Assembly: GCA_964609975.1 (NCBI GenBank)
Contig: CAZSTR010000011.1
Coordinates: 1-47,922 of the forward strand
DNA: 47,922 bases
Direction of reading: 5' to 3'
Source: UBA5905 sp964609975
GTDB taxonomy: Bacteria; Bacillota; Clostridia; Oscillospirales; Acutalibacteraceae
Below the pieces are notes generated by a model. The model saw only the letters and a list, made by a program, of their open reading frames with translations. It had not been told where the DNA came from and did no database searches. Of this stretch, positions 7,996-15,637 are shown piece by piece; position 1 is the first letter of the stretch, and every line of letters begins with the position of its first letter. Position numbers and translations under genes: made by a program.

Positions 7996-8790
7996 ATGGA
8001 AACAATATCCTATAAGCTACCGGTTTTTGAGGGGCCTCTGGATTTGCTCCTCTTTCTGGTGCAAAAGCATAAACTTAATATTTACGACATCCCCATCGCC
8101 CAGGTGCTGGAGCAGTATCTGGCGGCGATTCAGCAGATGAAGGAATATGACATGGAGGTGGCCAGCGAATTTCTGGAAATGGCCGCCCGCCTTGTGCATA
8201 TCAAATCGGTGATGCTTCTGCCCCGCTATGAGAAGGAAACCGAGGAGCTGAAGAAGGAGCTGACCGGCCAGCTGATTGAATATCAGCTGTGCCAGCAGAT
8301 GGCCCGGCGGCTGGCGGCCGACTATGTGGGCGGCGATTTGTTCGTGCGAGCGCCCCAGGAGCTGGAGCCGGATTTGACCTATCGGCGGGCGCATCGGCCG
8401 GAGGAGCTGCTGGACGCCTTTTTGTCGGCGGCCGGACGGGGAAAGCGGCGGATGCCGCCGCCGGCGCAGGCCTTTAGCGGGATTGTGGAGCGGAAGATCG
8501 TTTCGGTTTCCTCCCGCATCGGCTATGTTTTGCGCCGGTTGTATACCCAGCCGCGGGTGAAATATGCCACCCTTTTCGAACGAGCCGAATCGAAATCGGA
8601 GCTGGTGGCCACCTTCCTCGCCCTGCTGGAGCTTATCAAATCGAAACGCATTTCCGTGCAGGGAAGTGACGGGGAAACGGAAATCGAGATGCGTCCCCGT
8701 GAGGAATGGGATGAGAGCATTTCGGAGGAATTCGACGGCGACGGCGCGTCCGTGGCCGTCGAGAAACAGGAGGAGCCCCATGGAGATTAA
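7996..8790 (+). CDS. scpA: Segregation and condensation protein A
   Basis: ScpA is the kleisin that bridges the SMC dimer heads and binds ScpB, forming the bacterial condensin that resolves and compacts replicated origins. The 264 residues open with the classic YKLPVFEGPLDLLLFLVQKH. EFLEMAARLVHIKSVMLLP follows (helices that grip the SMC neck), and a C-terminal winged helix that contacts the SMC cap. It overlaps scpB by 11 bases, ensuring coupled translation. The matching smc gene is in the same window at 42034. Confidence 0.97.
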   Translation: METISYKLPVFEGPLDLLLFLVQKHKLNIYDIPIAQVLEQYLAAIQQMKEYDMEVASEFLEMAARLVHIKSVMLLPRYEKETEELKKELTGQLIEYQLCQQMARRLAADYVGGDLFVRAPQELEPDLTYRRAHRPEELLDAFLSAAGRGKRRMPPPAQAFSGIVERKIVSVSSRIGYVLRRLYTQPRVKYATLFERAESKSELVATFLALLELIKSKRISVQGSDGETEIEMRPREEWDESISEEFDGDGASVAVEKQEEPHGD

Positions 8791-9394
8791 ACAGTATCAG
8801 GCGGCGCTGGAGGCGATTTTGTTCGCCAGTGGCGAGCCGATGTCCCTGTCCCGGCTGGCGCAGGCGCTGGAGCTGGACGAGGAAACCACAGGCCGGCTGG
8901 CGGACGATTGGGTGCAGGATGTGAACACCCGCCAGGGCGGTATCACCGCCCTGCGACTGGAGGACAGCTACCAGCTGTGCAGCAGCAAGGAATATGCCGC
9001 CTATGTGCGCCGGGCGATGGAAATTCGCCGCAACGCGCCGCTGTCCCAGGCGGCGATGGAGGTTTTGGCGATTATCGCCTATAACCAGCCGGTGACCCGC
9101 CCCTTTGTGGAGCAGGTGCGCGGTGTGGATTGCAGCGGTGTGATGCAAAGCCTCCAGCAGAAGGGGCTGATTGAGGAGAAGGGGCGTCTGGATTTGCCCG
9201 GTCGCCCGCTTCTGTATGGGACAACCCAGAGCTTTTTGCGTTGCTTCGGGCTGAATTCGCCGGAACAGCTTCCGCCCCTGCCCCAAAAGCAGGAGCAAAG
9301 TTTGGATGAAACCACGATGGACGAGCTGTTGGCCGAAGCGGAGCCGGTGCGTCTGGACGAGGAGCTGTTTGCTCCGGACGACAGCGAGGAGTGA
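8780..9394 (+). CDS. scpB: Segregation and condensation protein B
   Basis: ScpB is the dimeric winged-helix partner (kite protein) of ScpA in the SMC condensin. The 204 residues show the usual pair of winged helices, with EAILFASGEPMSLSRLAQAL at the N-terminus, QAAMEVLAIIAYNQPVTRP in the middle and LPGRPLLYGTT closing the second domain. The C-terminal about 35 residues are acidic and not conserved. Translation starts at the ATG inside the end of scpA, preceded by CAGGAGGAG. The open frame extends much further upstream, but that part is antisense-like and overlaps scpA. Confidence 0.96.
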   Translation: MEIKQYQAALEAILFASGEPMSLSRLAQALELDEETTGRLADDWVQDVNTRQGGITALRLEDSYQLCSSKEYAAYVRRAMEIRRNAPLSQAAMEVLAIIAYNQPVTRPFVEQVRGVDCSGVMQSLQQKGLIEEKGRLDLPGRPLLYGTTQSFLRCFGLNSPEQLPPLPQKQEQSLDETTMDELLAEAEPVRLDEELFAPDDSEE

Positions 9395-9399
9395 CGCCC

Positions 9400-10071
9400 A
9401 TGGAAGTCTGGATATGGCTTCTGCGGGGTGTGCTGGCGCTGTTGGCGCTGGCGGGGGCGCTGGTTCTCCTGCTGCTGGTTGTGCCGGTGTATGGGAGGCT
9501 AACCTATCGGGAGGAGCTTCGACTGCGGCTGTGGGTGCTGGGAATTCCGATAACGGTTTTCCCCGAAAAGCCGGAAAATGCGAAAAAAAGCGCACCCGGC
9601 AGAAAAAAGGCGAAAATGGTCAAAAAGGTGAAAAAGCCCTCGGCTCTGCGCCAGCTGAAAACGGAGCTGGCGGAGTCCTTTCGCCGGGATGGCGTGGCGG
9701 CCTCCCTGCGGTATTTGACCCGACTGACCCGGCTGGCCGGGACGGCCTTGCGGGATGTGTTGCGGGCGGTGACGGTGGCGCGGCTGGAGCTGCATTTGCG
9801 CATCGCCGCCGAGGAGGCGGCGGACACGGCGGTGGAATATGGCCGGGTGTGCGCGATTGTGTTTCCCGGCTTGGCGGCGTTGGAGCGGTGGCTTCCTGTG
9901 CGTCGCCGCCGGGTGACGGTGGAGCCGGATTTTCTGCGGGAGCAAAGCGCGGCGCAGATGGAGGTGCGGTTTCACGTGCGTCCGTGGCGGCTTCTGTGGG
10001 CGGCGGTTGTGTTTTTGGTGCGGTATTTGACCGATGATGCTTTGTGTGGCTCTGCGGAGCCGAAAGAATAA
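9400..10071 (+). CDS. DUF2953 membrane-anchored protein (YtfI-like)
   Basis: A 223-residue protein with one strong N-terminal membrane helix (residues 5-30), a Lys-rich linker (about 55-80) and a C-terminal region of DUF2953 type. This gene regularly precedes ytfJ in spore formers, as it does here (9-base gap). Its function is not established; the pairing suggests a sporulation role. I chose the ATG at 9400, eight bases after GAGGAG, rather than the in-frame GTG at 9391 that overlaps the scpB stop. Confidence 0.75.
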   Translation: MEVWIWLLRGVLALLALAGALVLLLLVVPVYGRLTYREELRLRLWVLGIPITVFPEKPENAKKSAPGRKKAKMVKKVKKPSALRQLKTELAESFRRDGVAASLRYLTRLTRLAGTALRDVLRAVTVARLELHLRIAAEEAADTAVEYGRVCAIVFPGLAALERWLPVRRRRVTVEPDFLREQSAAQMEVRFHVRPWRLLWAAVVFLVRYLTDDALCGSAEPKE

Positions 10072-10080
10072 AAGGAGGCA

Positions 10081-10470
10081 ATGAAAATGGCAAACAAGGT
10101 GGAAGGCTTGATGGGAATTTCGGTGGACAAAATCCGGGAAATGGTGGATGTGAACACGGTGGTCGGCGAACCGATTGTGCTGGGAGACGGCACCACTATT
10201 ATCCCGGTTTCCAAGGTGTCCTACGGCTTTGCGTCGGGCGGCTCAGATCTGCCGGCGAAAACGACCGGGGAGCTGTTCGGCGGCGGCGCCGGCGCCGGCA
10301 TCAACATCACCCCTGTGGCGTTTTTGGTGATAAAGAATGGCGAGACAAATATTCTTCCGGTGGTGGCGAAGCCGGACACGGCGGACAGACTGGTGTCGCT
10401 TGTGCCGGAACTGGTGGATCGCCTCTCTGGGAAAAAGGCCGAAAAGAAAAAACGAGACGAGGAAGCCTGA
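10081..10470 (+). CDS. ytfJ: Sporulation protein YtfJ (GerW family)
   Basis: A 129-residue member of the GerW/YtfJ family, small soluble proteins made in the forespore and needed for normal germination in Bacillus. Recognisable features are the N-terminal TVVGEPI segment, TTIIPVSKVSYGFASGG, a Gly-rich GGGAGAGINITPVAFLVI stretch and a charged Lys/Glu tail. Together with spoIVA in this window it is direct evidence for an endospore former. AAAGGAGG precedes the start; ATG 10081 and ATG 10087 are both possible. Confidence 0.93.
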   Translation: MKMANKVEGLMGISVDKIREMVDVNTVVGEPIVLGDGTTIIPVSKVSYGFASGGSDLPAKTTGELFGGGAGAGINITPVAFLVIKNGETNILPVVAKPDTADRLVSLVPELVDRLSGKKAEKKKRDEEA

Positions 10471-10529
10471 CCCCTTGCGCATGATTGCACCCCCTTTTGC
10501 ATATTGTGATGCGAAGGGGGCGAGGCGCG

Positions 10530-11654
10530 ATGAAAAAACGGGCGTTGGCGTTTTGGGCGGCGACGGTGCTTCTCTGTGGCGGCTTCGGGGTGCAGGCCGC
10601 TCCCGCGCCGTCGGTTTCGGCGCGCTCGGCGGTGCTTTTTGAGCCGGAGAGCGGGCGCGTTTTGTGGGAAAAGGACGGAAACACGCCCCGCCCTATGGCC
10701 AGCACAACAAAGCTGATGACCGCGCTGCTGGCCGCGGAGAATTTGGAGGCGGAGAGGTCGGTGACGGTGTCTGCCGCCGCCCTCCCCGTGGAGGGCACCC
10801 AGATAGGCTTGCGGGTGGGAGAGACCGTTTTGGTGCGAGAGCTTCTGGCGGCACTTTTGTTGGCCTCCGGCAACGACGCGGCAAACGCGCTGGCGCTGGC
10901 GGTGGACGAGAGCTTTGAGGCCTTCGCCGGGCGTATGAACCGGCGGGCGGCGACGCTGGGCATGAAGGACAGCCTTTTCGTGACCCCCTCCGGGCTGGAT
11001 GCGTCGGGACACGCCGCCAGCGCCGCCGATATGGCTCGATTGGGCGCCGCGGTGCTGAAAAATCCGCTGTTGGCGGAGCTTTGCGCCGCGAAAACAGCGG
11101 CTGTGACCGTCGGCAGGCGGAAAATCTCCCTGTCCAATCATAACCGCCTGCTGAAGCTGTGCGAGGGTTGTGTGGGGCTGAAAACCGGGTTCACCCAAAA
11201 ATCCGGTCGGTGTCTTGTGTCGGCGGCGAATAGAAATGGGATCACCCTTGTGGTGGTGACGCTCAACGCTCCCGATGACTGGAACGACCATCTGGCTCTG
11301 TATACATACGGGTTTTCGCTGGTGGAGCGGGTGGCACTGAAAAAGAAAATTCCTGTCTCCTGGCCGGTGATGGGCGGTGAAGCGGAGCGGGTGCGGCTGA
11401 CCGCTGTTGGCCCGACGGATGCGCTGGTCGGTCGAGGAGAAAAGGTGACGGCCAAGGTGGAGCTTTCGCCGTTCTTGTGGGCGCCGCTGGAGCGGGAGAA
11501 AACGGTCGGCCGGGTGCGCTTTTTTTGCGGCGAGCGGCCGGTGGCTGAATGGAAGCTGGTGACGGCGGAGAGCGTGGCGGCGCGGCCGGTGCCGGGGGCT
11601 TTTTGCCGATTTTGGCGGCATATACAGCAGCTGTTGATGGGGCTGCTTTCGTGA
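10530..11654 (+). CDS. D-alanyl-D-alanine carboxypeptidase (DacF/DacB type)
   Basis: A penicillin-binding D,D-carboxypeptidase (peptidase family S11) that trims the terminal D-Ala of peptidoglycan stem peptides outside the cytoplasmic membrane. The 374 residues begin with a signal peptide (about 1-24). All three active-site motifs are present: STTK (58-61), SGN (113-115) and KTG (218-220). A C-terminal beta-rich domain and a hydrophobic tail at the extreme C-terminus fit membrane attachment. Its place after ytfJ matches the sporulation-type DacF/DacB enzymes. In Bacillus spmA and spmB follow such a gene; here rluB follows after 24 bases. The ATG at 10530 has AGGGGG upstream. Confidence 0.93.
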   Translation: MKKRALAFWAATVLLCGGFGVQAAPAPSVSARSAVLFEPESGRVLWEKDGNTPRPMASTTKLMTALLAAENLEAERSVTVSAAALPVEGTQIGLRVGETVLVRELLAALLLASGNDAANALALAVDESFEAFAGRMNRRAATLGMKDSLFVTPSGLDASGHAASAADMARLGAAVLKNPLLAELCAAKTAAVTVGRRKISLSNHNRLLKLCEGCVGLKTGFTQKSGRCLVSAANRNGITLVVVTLNAPDDWNDHLALYTYGFSLVERVALKKKIPVSWPVMGGEAERVRLTAVGPTDALVGRGEKVTAKVELSPFLWAPLEREKTVGRVRFFCGERPVAEWKLVTAESVAARPVPGAFCRFWRHIQQLLMGLLS

Positions 11655-11678
11655 CAGAAAAACAAAAGGAGAAAAAAG

Positions 11679-12473
11679 ATGGCAACAGTACGATTGCAAA
11701 AGCTGTTATCCGAGCGGGGCATTGCCTCGCGGCGCAAGGCGGAGGAGCTGATCGCCGCGGGTCATGTGAAGGTGAACGGGCGGGTCGCCTCCCTGGGGGA
11801 CAAGGCGGACGACCGCCGGGATGTGATTCACGTGCGGGGGAAAAAGCTGGGCGCGGCCGCCGCGCCGGTGTATATCGCTTTGCACAAGCCCCGTGGATAT
11901 ATCACCACCATGAAGGATGAACAGGGGCGAAAATGTGTGCGGGAGCTGGTGGAAAACGCCGGCGTCGGCGTTTTCCCCGTAGGACGGCTGGACCGGGAAA
12001 GCGAAGGGCTTCTGCTGTGCACGAATGACGGCGATTTTGCCAACGCGGTGATGCACCCGGCACAGCATATCCCGAAATATTATCGTGTGACCTTGCGCAC
12101 ATCTCCCACGGACGAACAGAAGCTGCGCTTCGAGGAGGGCATTTTGCTGGACGGACGGAAAACCGCTCCGGCAGAGCTGCGGGTGGTGTCCTCGGCGCCC
12201 CAGCGCTGTGTGGTGGAAATCACCCTTTTCGAGGGGCGCAATCGCCAAATCCGCCGGATGTGCGAGACCCTCGGTCTGGAGGTGGCGCGTCTGCGCCGCA
12301 TTGCGGTGGGAAATGTGCGGCTGGGGATGCTCCCGGCGGGGAGCTGGCGCTATTTGACGCCGCGAGAGGTGCGCGATTTGGTGATGGCCTCCGGCTCGTC
12401 CCAGAAAATCGCCGCTGGATATATCAAAAACGGAAGGGAGCCGGACCGTGATTACCATAAAGCGCGCCGATGA
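11679..12473 (+). CDS. rluB: rRNA pseudouridine synthase, RluB/RsuA family
   Basis: RluB-type synthases convert a uridine of 23S rRNA (helix 93 region) to pseudouridine. The 264 residues comprise an N-terminal S4 RNA-binding domain (about 4-62) and the RsuA/RluB catalytic domain. The catalytic Asp is D105 in GRLDRESEGLLL. NRQIRRMCE near 190 is the family's C-terminal motif. AAAAGGAG precedes the ATG. It overlaps the next small gene by 26 bases. RsuA/RluE relatives cannot be excluded by eye, but the position after scpAB strongly favours RluB. Confidence 0.92.
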   Translation: MATVRLQKLLSERGIASRRKAEELIAAGHVKVNGRVASLGDKADDRRDVIHVRGKKLGAAAAPVYIALHKPRGYITTMKDEQGRKCVRELVENAGVGVFPVGRLDRESEGLLLCTNDGDFANAVMHPAQHIPKYYRVTLRTSPTDEQKLRFEEGILLDGRKTAPAELRVVSSAPQRCVVEITLFEGRNRQIRRMCETLGLEVARLRRIAVGNVRLGMLPAGSWRYLTPREVRDLVMASGSSQKIAAGYIKNGREPDRDYHKARR

Positions 12474-12807
12474 GGTGTTTTTGCGTCAGGTGAAGGCGCC
12501 CACCGACAGTGAAGCTATGGTTTTGCGGGATGGCGACGGCGCGCCTCAGGGCTATGCACTGTTTCGCTTGGCTGCCGAGGCGGTGGAGCTGTTGGCCGTG
12601 GAGGCCGCAGAGCCGTTGCTGGCGGAGGGGCTGGTGCGGTCGGTGCTCAATGTCGGCGACTGCCGGGGGGCGCTGACCGGCGTTTGCGCAGAACCGGCTC
12701 TGTTTCCGCTGGTGCGCCGGCTGGAATTTCGGGAAAAGGATGGGCGCTATGAGGTGTCCATCGACGCCTTTTTTCGAACTGGCTGTCATCATGAAGAAAT
12801 GCACTGA
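12448..12807 (+). CDS. Small uncharacterised protein after rluB
   Basis: A 119-residue soluble protein I do not recognise with certainty. It starts at GTG 12448 inside the end of rluB, with AAGGGAG upstream, and has codon use like its neighbours, so it is very probably real. The pattern GYALFRL, VELLAVEA, then AEGLVRSVLN resembles the core strands and helix of a reduced GNAT acetyltransferase, but the acetyl-CoA loop (R/QxxGxG/A) is not evident. Three Cys residues and a His-rich C-terminus (CHHEEMH) are present. It ends the operon that begins at the M50 gene. Confidence 0.7.
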   Translation: MITIKRADEVFLRQVKAPTDSEAMVLRDGDGAPQGYALFRLAAEAVELLAVEAAEPLLAEGLVRSVLNVGDCRGALTGVCAEPALFPLVRRLEFREKDGRYEVSIDAFFRTGCHHEEMH

Positions 12808-12846
12808 AAAGTTCAAAATAATTTCACACAAATCGCAGAAAACCCC

Positions 12847-12875
12847 TTGCCAATTTCTTGCATTTCGCGTATAAT
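12847..12875 (+). promoter_or_regulatory. Sigma-A-type promoter of the biotin-carrier/oadA pair
   Basis: TTGCCA (12847-12852), a 17-base spacer and a consensus TATAAT (12870-12875). A perfect 7-bp inverted repeat, TTGCCAA (12847-12853) and TTGGCAA (12885-12891), flanks the promoter and could be an operator. Transcription would start near 12882. Confidence 0.75.
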
Positions 12876-12945
12876 AGTATCAATTTGGCAAAGGCGGCCT
12901 TCTCGCCGCTCTTGCGTCTGACAAAGACAGAAAGGATCGATGAAT

Positions 12946-13317
12946 ATGAAAAAGTTTCAGATTTCTGTGAACGGAACTGCCTACGATGTGGAAGTGGAGG
13001 AAATCGGCGCGACGGCTTCTGTCGCTCCTATTTCTGCTCCCGTTGCCGCTCCTGCCGTGGAGACGGCTGCTCCCGCCGCTCCGGCGGCGCCTGTAGCCGG
13101 CGGCGCCTCCGATGTGCAGTGCCCCATGCCCGGAACCATCGTGGATGTGAAGGTGAAGGTGGGCGACGCTGTGAAGACAGGCGATGTGCTGGTCGTGTTT
13201 GAGGCGATGAAAATGGAGAACGAGATCATGGCCGCCACTGACGGCACCGTGGCCGCCGTTTATGTCAACAAGGGCGACAGCGTGGAGACCGGTAAGGTGC
13301 TGTTGAGCCTGAACTGA
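12946..13317 (+). CDS. Biotin carboxyl carrier subunit of a decarboxylase
   Basis: A biotin/lipoyl-attachment protein that carries the carboxyl group on biotin between the carboxyltransferase and a partner subunit. It has an N-terminal strand, a long Ala/Pro linker (about 25-55) and a C-terminal biotinyl domain with EAMKMEN; the biotinylated lysine is K89 counted from the ATG at 12946. The linker is the flexible swinging arm typical of oxaloacetate and methylmalonyl-CoA decarboxylase carriers. An ATG at 12940 is also in frame, but AAAGGA is better spaced for 12946. The oadA-like gene follows after 28 bases, so the two form one complex. Confidence 0.92.
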   Translation: MKKFQISVNGTAYDVEVEEIGATASVAPISAPVAAPAVETAAPAAPAAPVAGGASDVQCPMPGTIVDVKVKVGDAVKTGDVLVVFEAMKMENEIMAATDGTVAAVYVNKGDSVETGKVLLSLN

Positions 13318-13345
13318 GAGAGCGCGAAGGAAAGGATGAATTCTC

Positions 13346-14752
13346 TTGGCTAAGAAAATCGGGATCACCGAAACCGTCCTGCGGGACGCCCATCAGTCGT
13401 TGCTCGCCACGCGGATGTCCACCGAGGAAATGCTTCCGGCTTTGGAGCAGCTGGATAAAATCGGCTATCATTCCATCGAGTGCTGGGGCGGCGCGACCTT
13501 CGACGCCTGCTTGCGTTTTTTGGATGAGGATCCGTGGGAGCGCCTGCGCACGCTGAAGAAGCATATGCCCAACACCCCTCTGCAAATGCTGTTCCGCGGC
13601 CAGAATATGCTGGGCTATCGGCATTATGCGGACGATGTGGTGGAATATTTTGTGCAAAAATCGGTCGCTAATGGCATTGATGTGATTCGCATTTTTGATG
13701 CCCTCAACGACATTCGCAATCTGGAGACCTCTATCCGCGCCGCCAAAAAGGAAAAGGGCGCGCATGCCCAGGTGGCGATTTCCTACACCACCAGCCCGGT
13801 GCACGATGTGGAATATTTCGTTCGCTATGCGAGGCAGCTGGAGGAGGCGGGCGCCGACTCCATCTGCGTGAAGGATATGGCGGGCCTGCTCCTGCCCCAG
13901 AGCACCTATGAGCTGGTGAAGGCGCTGAAGGAGAGCGTGAAGCTCCCCATTCAAATCCACTCCCATTTCACGGCGGGCATTTCGGACATGGTGATGCTCA
14001 AGGCCATCGAGGCCGGCGCTGATGTGATTGACACGGCTCTGTCGCCGCTGGCGATGGGCACCTCCCACCCGGCGACCGAGTCCATGGTGGCCGCGCTGAA
14101 GGGGACCGAATATGACACAGGCTTGGATTTGGCGGCGCTCAACGAATTGACCGTATATTTCAAGACTCTGCGTCAAAAATATCTGAACAATGGCCTGTTG
14201 AACCCCAAAATGCTGGAGGTGGACACCAACGCGCTGATGTATCAGGTGCCCGGCGGTATGCTGTCCAATCTGGTCAGCCAGCTGGAGAAAATGGGCGCTT
14301 CCGACCGCCTTCAGGAGGTGCTGGAGGAGGTTCCGCAGGTGCGCAAGGACGCGGGCTATCCGCCCTTGGTGACGCCCTCCTCCCAGATTGTGGGCACCCA
14401 GGCGGTGTTCAATGTGATGAGCGGTGAGCGCTATAAGATGGTGACGAAGGAATTCCGCGGACTGATTCGCGGCGAATATGGCGCTACAGCTGTGCCCGTG
14501 GACCCGGATTTCCAGAAAAAAATCATCGGAAACGAGGAGCCGGTCACCTGCCGTCCTGCGGATTTGCTGGCTCCGGAGCTGGAAACCATCCGCAAGGAGG
14601 TTGAACCCTGGTATACCCAGGAGGAGGATGTGCTGACCTATGCCATGTTCGGCCAGGTCGCCACAAAATTCTTTGAAAAGCGCGCCGCCGGAGCGTTGGG
14701 CGAGAACCCGAAGGGGTGCTATACGCCCACGGTCACGGTCACGCCGGTATAA
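13346..14752 (+). CDS. oadA: Oxaloacetate decarboxylase alpha / carboxyltransferase subunit
   Basis: The carboxyltransferase transfers CO2 from oxaloacetate to biotin. The 468 residues form a TIM-barrel HMGL-like domain, beginning with ITETVLRDAHQSLLATRM, and a conserved C-terminal domain. CVKDMAGLL and HSHFTAG (metal-ligand histidines) are intact. Length fits an OadA without a fused biotinyl domain, consistent with the separate carrier just upstream. The start appears to be TTG at 13346, nine bases after AGGA; the ATG at 13336 is out of frame. No membrane beta subunit (OadB) is adjacent, so a soluble pyruvate carboxylase-like role or a beta subunit elsewhere are both possible. Confidence 0.9.
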   Translation: MAKKIGITETVLRDAHQSLLATRMSTEEMLPALEQLDKIGYHSIECWGGATFDACLRFLDEDPWERLRTLKKHMPNTPLQMLFRGQNMLGYRHYADDVVEYFVQKSVANGIDVIRIFDALNDIRNLETSIRAAKKEKGAHAQVAISYTTSPVHDVEYFVRYARQLEEAGADSICVKDMAGLLLPQSTYELVKALKESVKLPIQIHSHFTAGISDMVMLKAIEAGADVIDTALSPLAMGTSHPATESMVAALKGTEYDTGLDLAALNELTVYFKTLRQKYLNNGLLNPKMLEVDTNALMYQVPGGMLSNLVSQLEKMGASDRLQEVLEEVPQVRKDAGYPPLVTPSSQIVGTQAVFNVMSGERYKMVTKEFRGLIRGEYGATAVPVDPDFQKKIIGNEEPVTCRPADLLAPELETIRKEVEPWYTQEEDVLTYAMFGQVATKFFEKRAAGALGENPKGCYTPTVTVTPV

Positions 14753-14765
14753 ACCGTTGAATTTC

Positions 14766-14805
14766 AGCCACCTCTGCGTCTGTTGCCGCGGAGGTGGCTT
14801 TTTGC
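14766..14805 (+). terminator. Rho-independent terminator after oadA
   Basis: AGCCACCTCTGCG pairs over 13 bp (one G-U) with CGCGGAGGTGGCT and is followed by TTTTGC. It lies 14 bases past the oadA stop. Beyond it, up to 14889, I see only the Shine-Dalgarno sequence of the next gene. Confidence 0.82.
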
Positions 14806-14889
14806 AAAGAACCATCGTTTGCGCCGAGCCGCGTTTCGAAAACCGGAAGGGCGAAAACGGAAAATTGGAGAAACAAAGGAGAGAGAAAA

Positions 14890-15633
14890 ATGACGCTTCA
14901 GGAGCTTTTGCGCTTTTTCAACGAAAAAGCCCCTTTTTCGACAGCGGAGAGCTGGGACAATGTGGGGCTATTAGTGGGCACGACGCAAAATGAGGTGCGC
15001 CGGGTGACGGTGGCGCTGGATGCGACCCCTGCGGCCTTGGAGGCTGCCCGTCAGCAGGGGGCGGAGCTGCTCATTACCCATCATCCGGTGATTTTTTCTC
15101 CCTTGCGCACGCTGGAGCTGGATGCGGTGGCCTATCAGGCGGCCGCCGCCGGTATTGGAGTGCTGTCTCTGCATACCAATTTGGATAAAGCGACGGGCGG
15201 CGTCAACGATACGCTGGCCGCCCGGCTCGGATTGACCGATGTGCGGGTCGGTGCAGATGGCATGACCCGCATCGGACAGCTGACCGCGCCGACCACCGGG
15301 CGAAGCCTGGCCGCTGACATCGGCGTGCGCTTGCGCACGGCGGTGCGGGTGAACGGTGACCGCCCGGTGCGACGGGTGGCGGTTTGCGGCGGAAGCGGCG
15401 GCGAGCTTATCCCCGCGTTGGCGTCCGAAGCGGACGCTTTCGTCACGGGGGAGGTGCGCCACCATGAATGGCTGATGGCGCAGGCGCTGGGACTGACGGT
15501 GCTAGAGGCGGGGCATTATGCCACGGAGCTTCCGGTGGTGGAGACTTTGCGGGATTGGCTAGCGGCGGAAATGCCCCGGCTGGCGGTGCAGATTTTTGCG
15601 GGCGAAGCGCCCTATGACACGGTGAAGAGGTGA
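14890..15633 (+). CDS. Nif3-like dinuclear metal-centre protein (DUF34)
   Basis: A 247-residue Nif3/YqfO/YbgI family protein, a toroidal hexamer with two metal ions per subunit. Proposed roles include GTP cyclohydrolase I type 2-like hydrolase or metal handling, and none is settled. Metal ligands are visible in ITHHPVIF (about 64-71) and SLHTNLDKATGGVND, with H-H-E-W in GEVRHHEWLM near the C-terminus. This is the short form without the PII-like insert. AAAGGAG precedes the ATG. It lies four bases before rqcH, so both are transcribed together. In many Firmicutes it follows sigA and trmK; here it follows a terminator. Confidence 0.9.
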   Translation: MTLQELLRFFNEKAPFSTAESWDNVGLLVGTTQNEVRRVTVALDATPAALEAARQQGAELLITHHPVIFSPLRTLELDAVAYQAAAAGIGVLSLHTNLDKATGGVNDTLAARLGLTDVRVGADGMTRIGQLTAPTTGRSLAADIGVRLRTAVRVNGDRPVRRVAVCGGSGGELIPALASEADAFVTGEVRHHEWLMAQALGLTVLEAGHYATELPVVETLRDWLAAEMPRLAVQIFAGEAPYDTVKR

Positions 15634-15637
15634 GAAA

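Noticed and set aside
8564..8779. N-terminal extension of scpB by 72 codons
   Set aside because: It overlaps most of the scpA C-terminal domain in another frame, and a good Shine-Dalgarno sequence supports the ATG at 8780.
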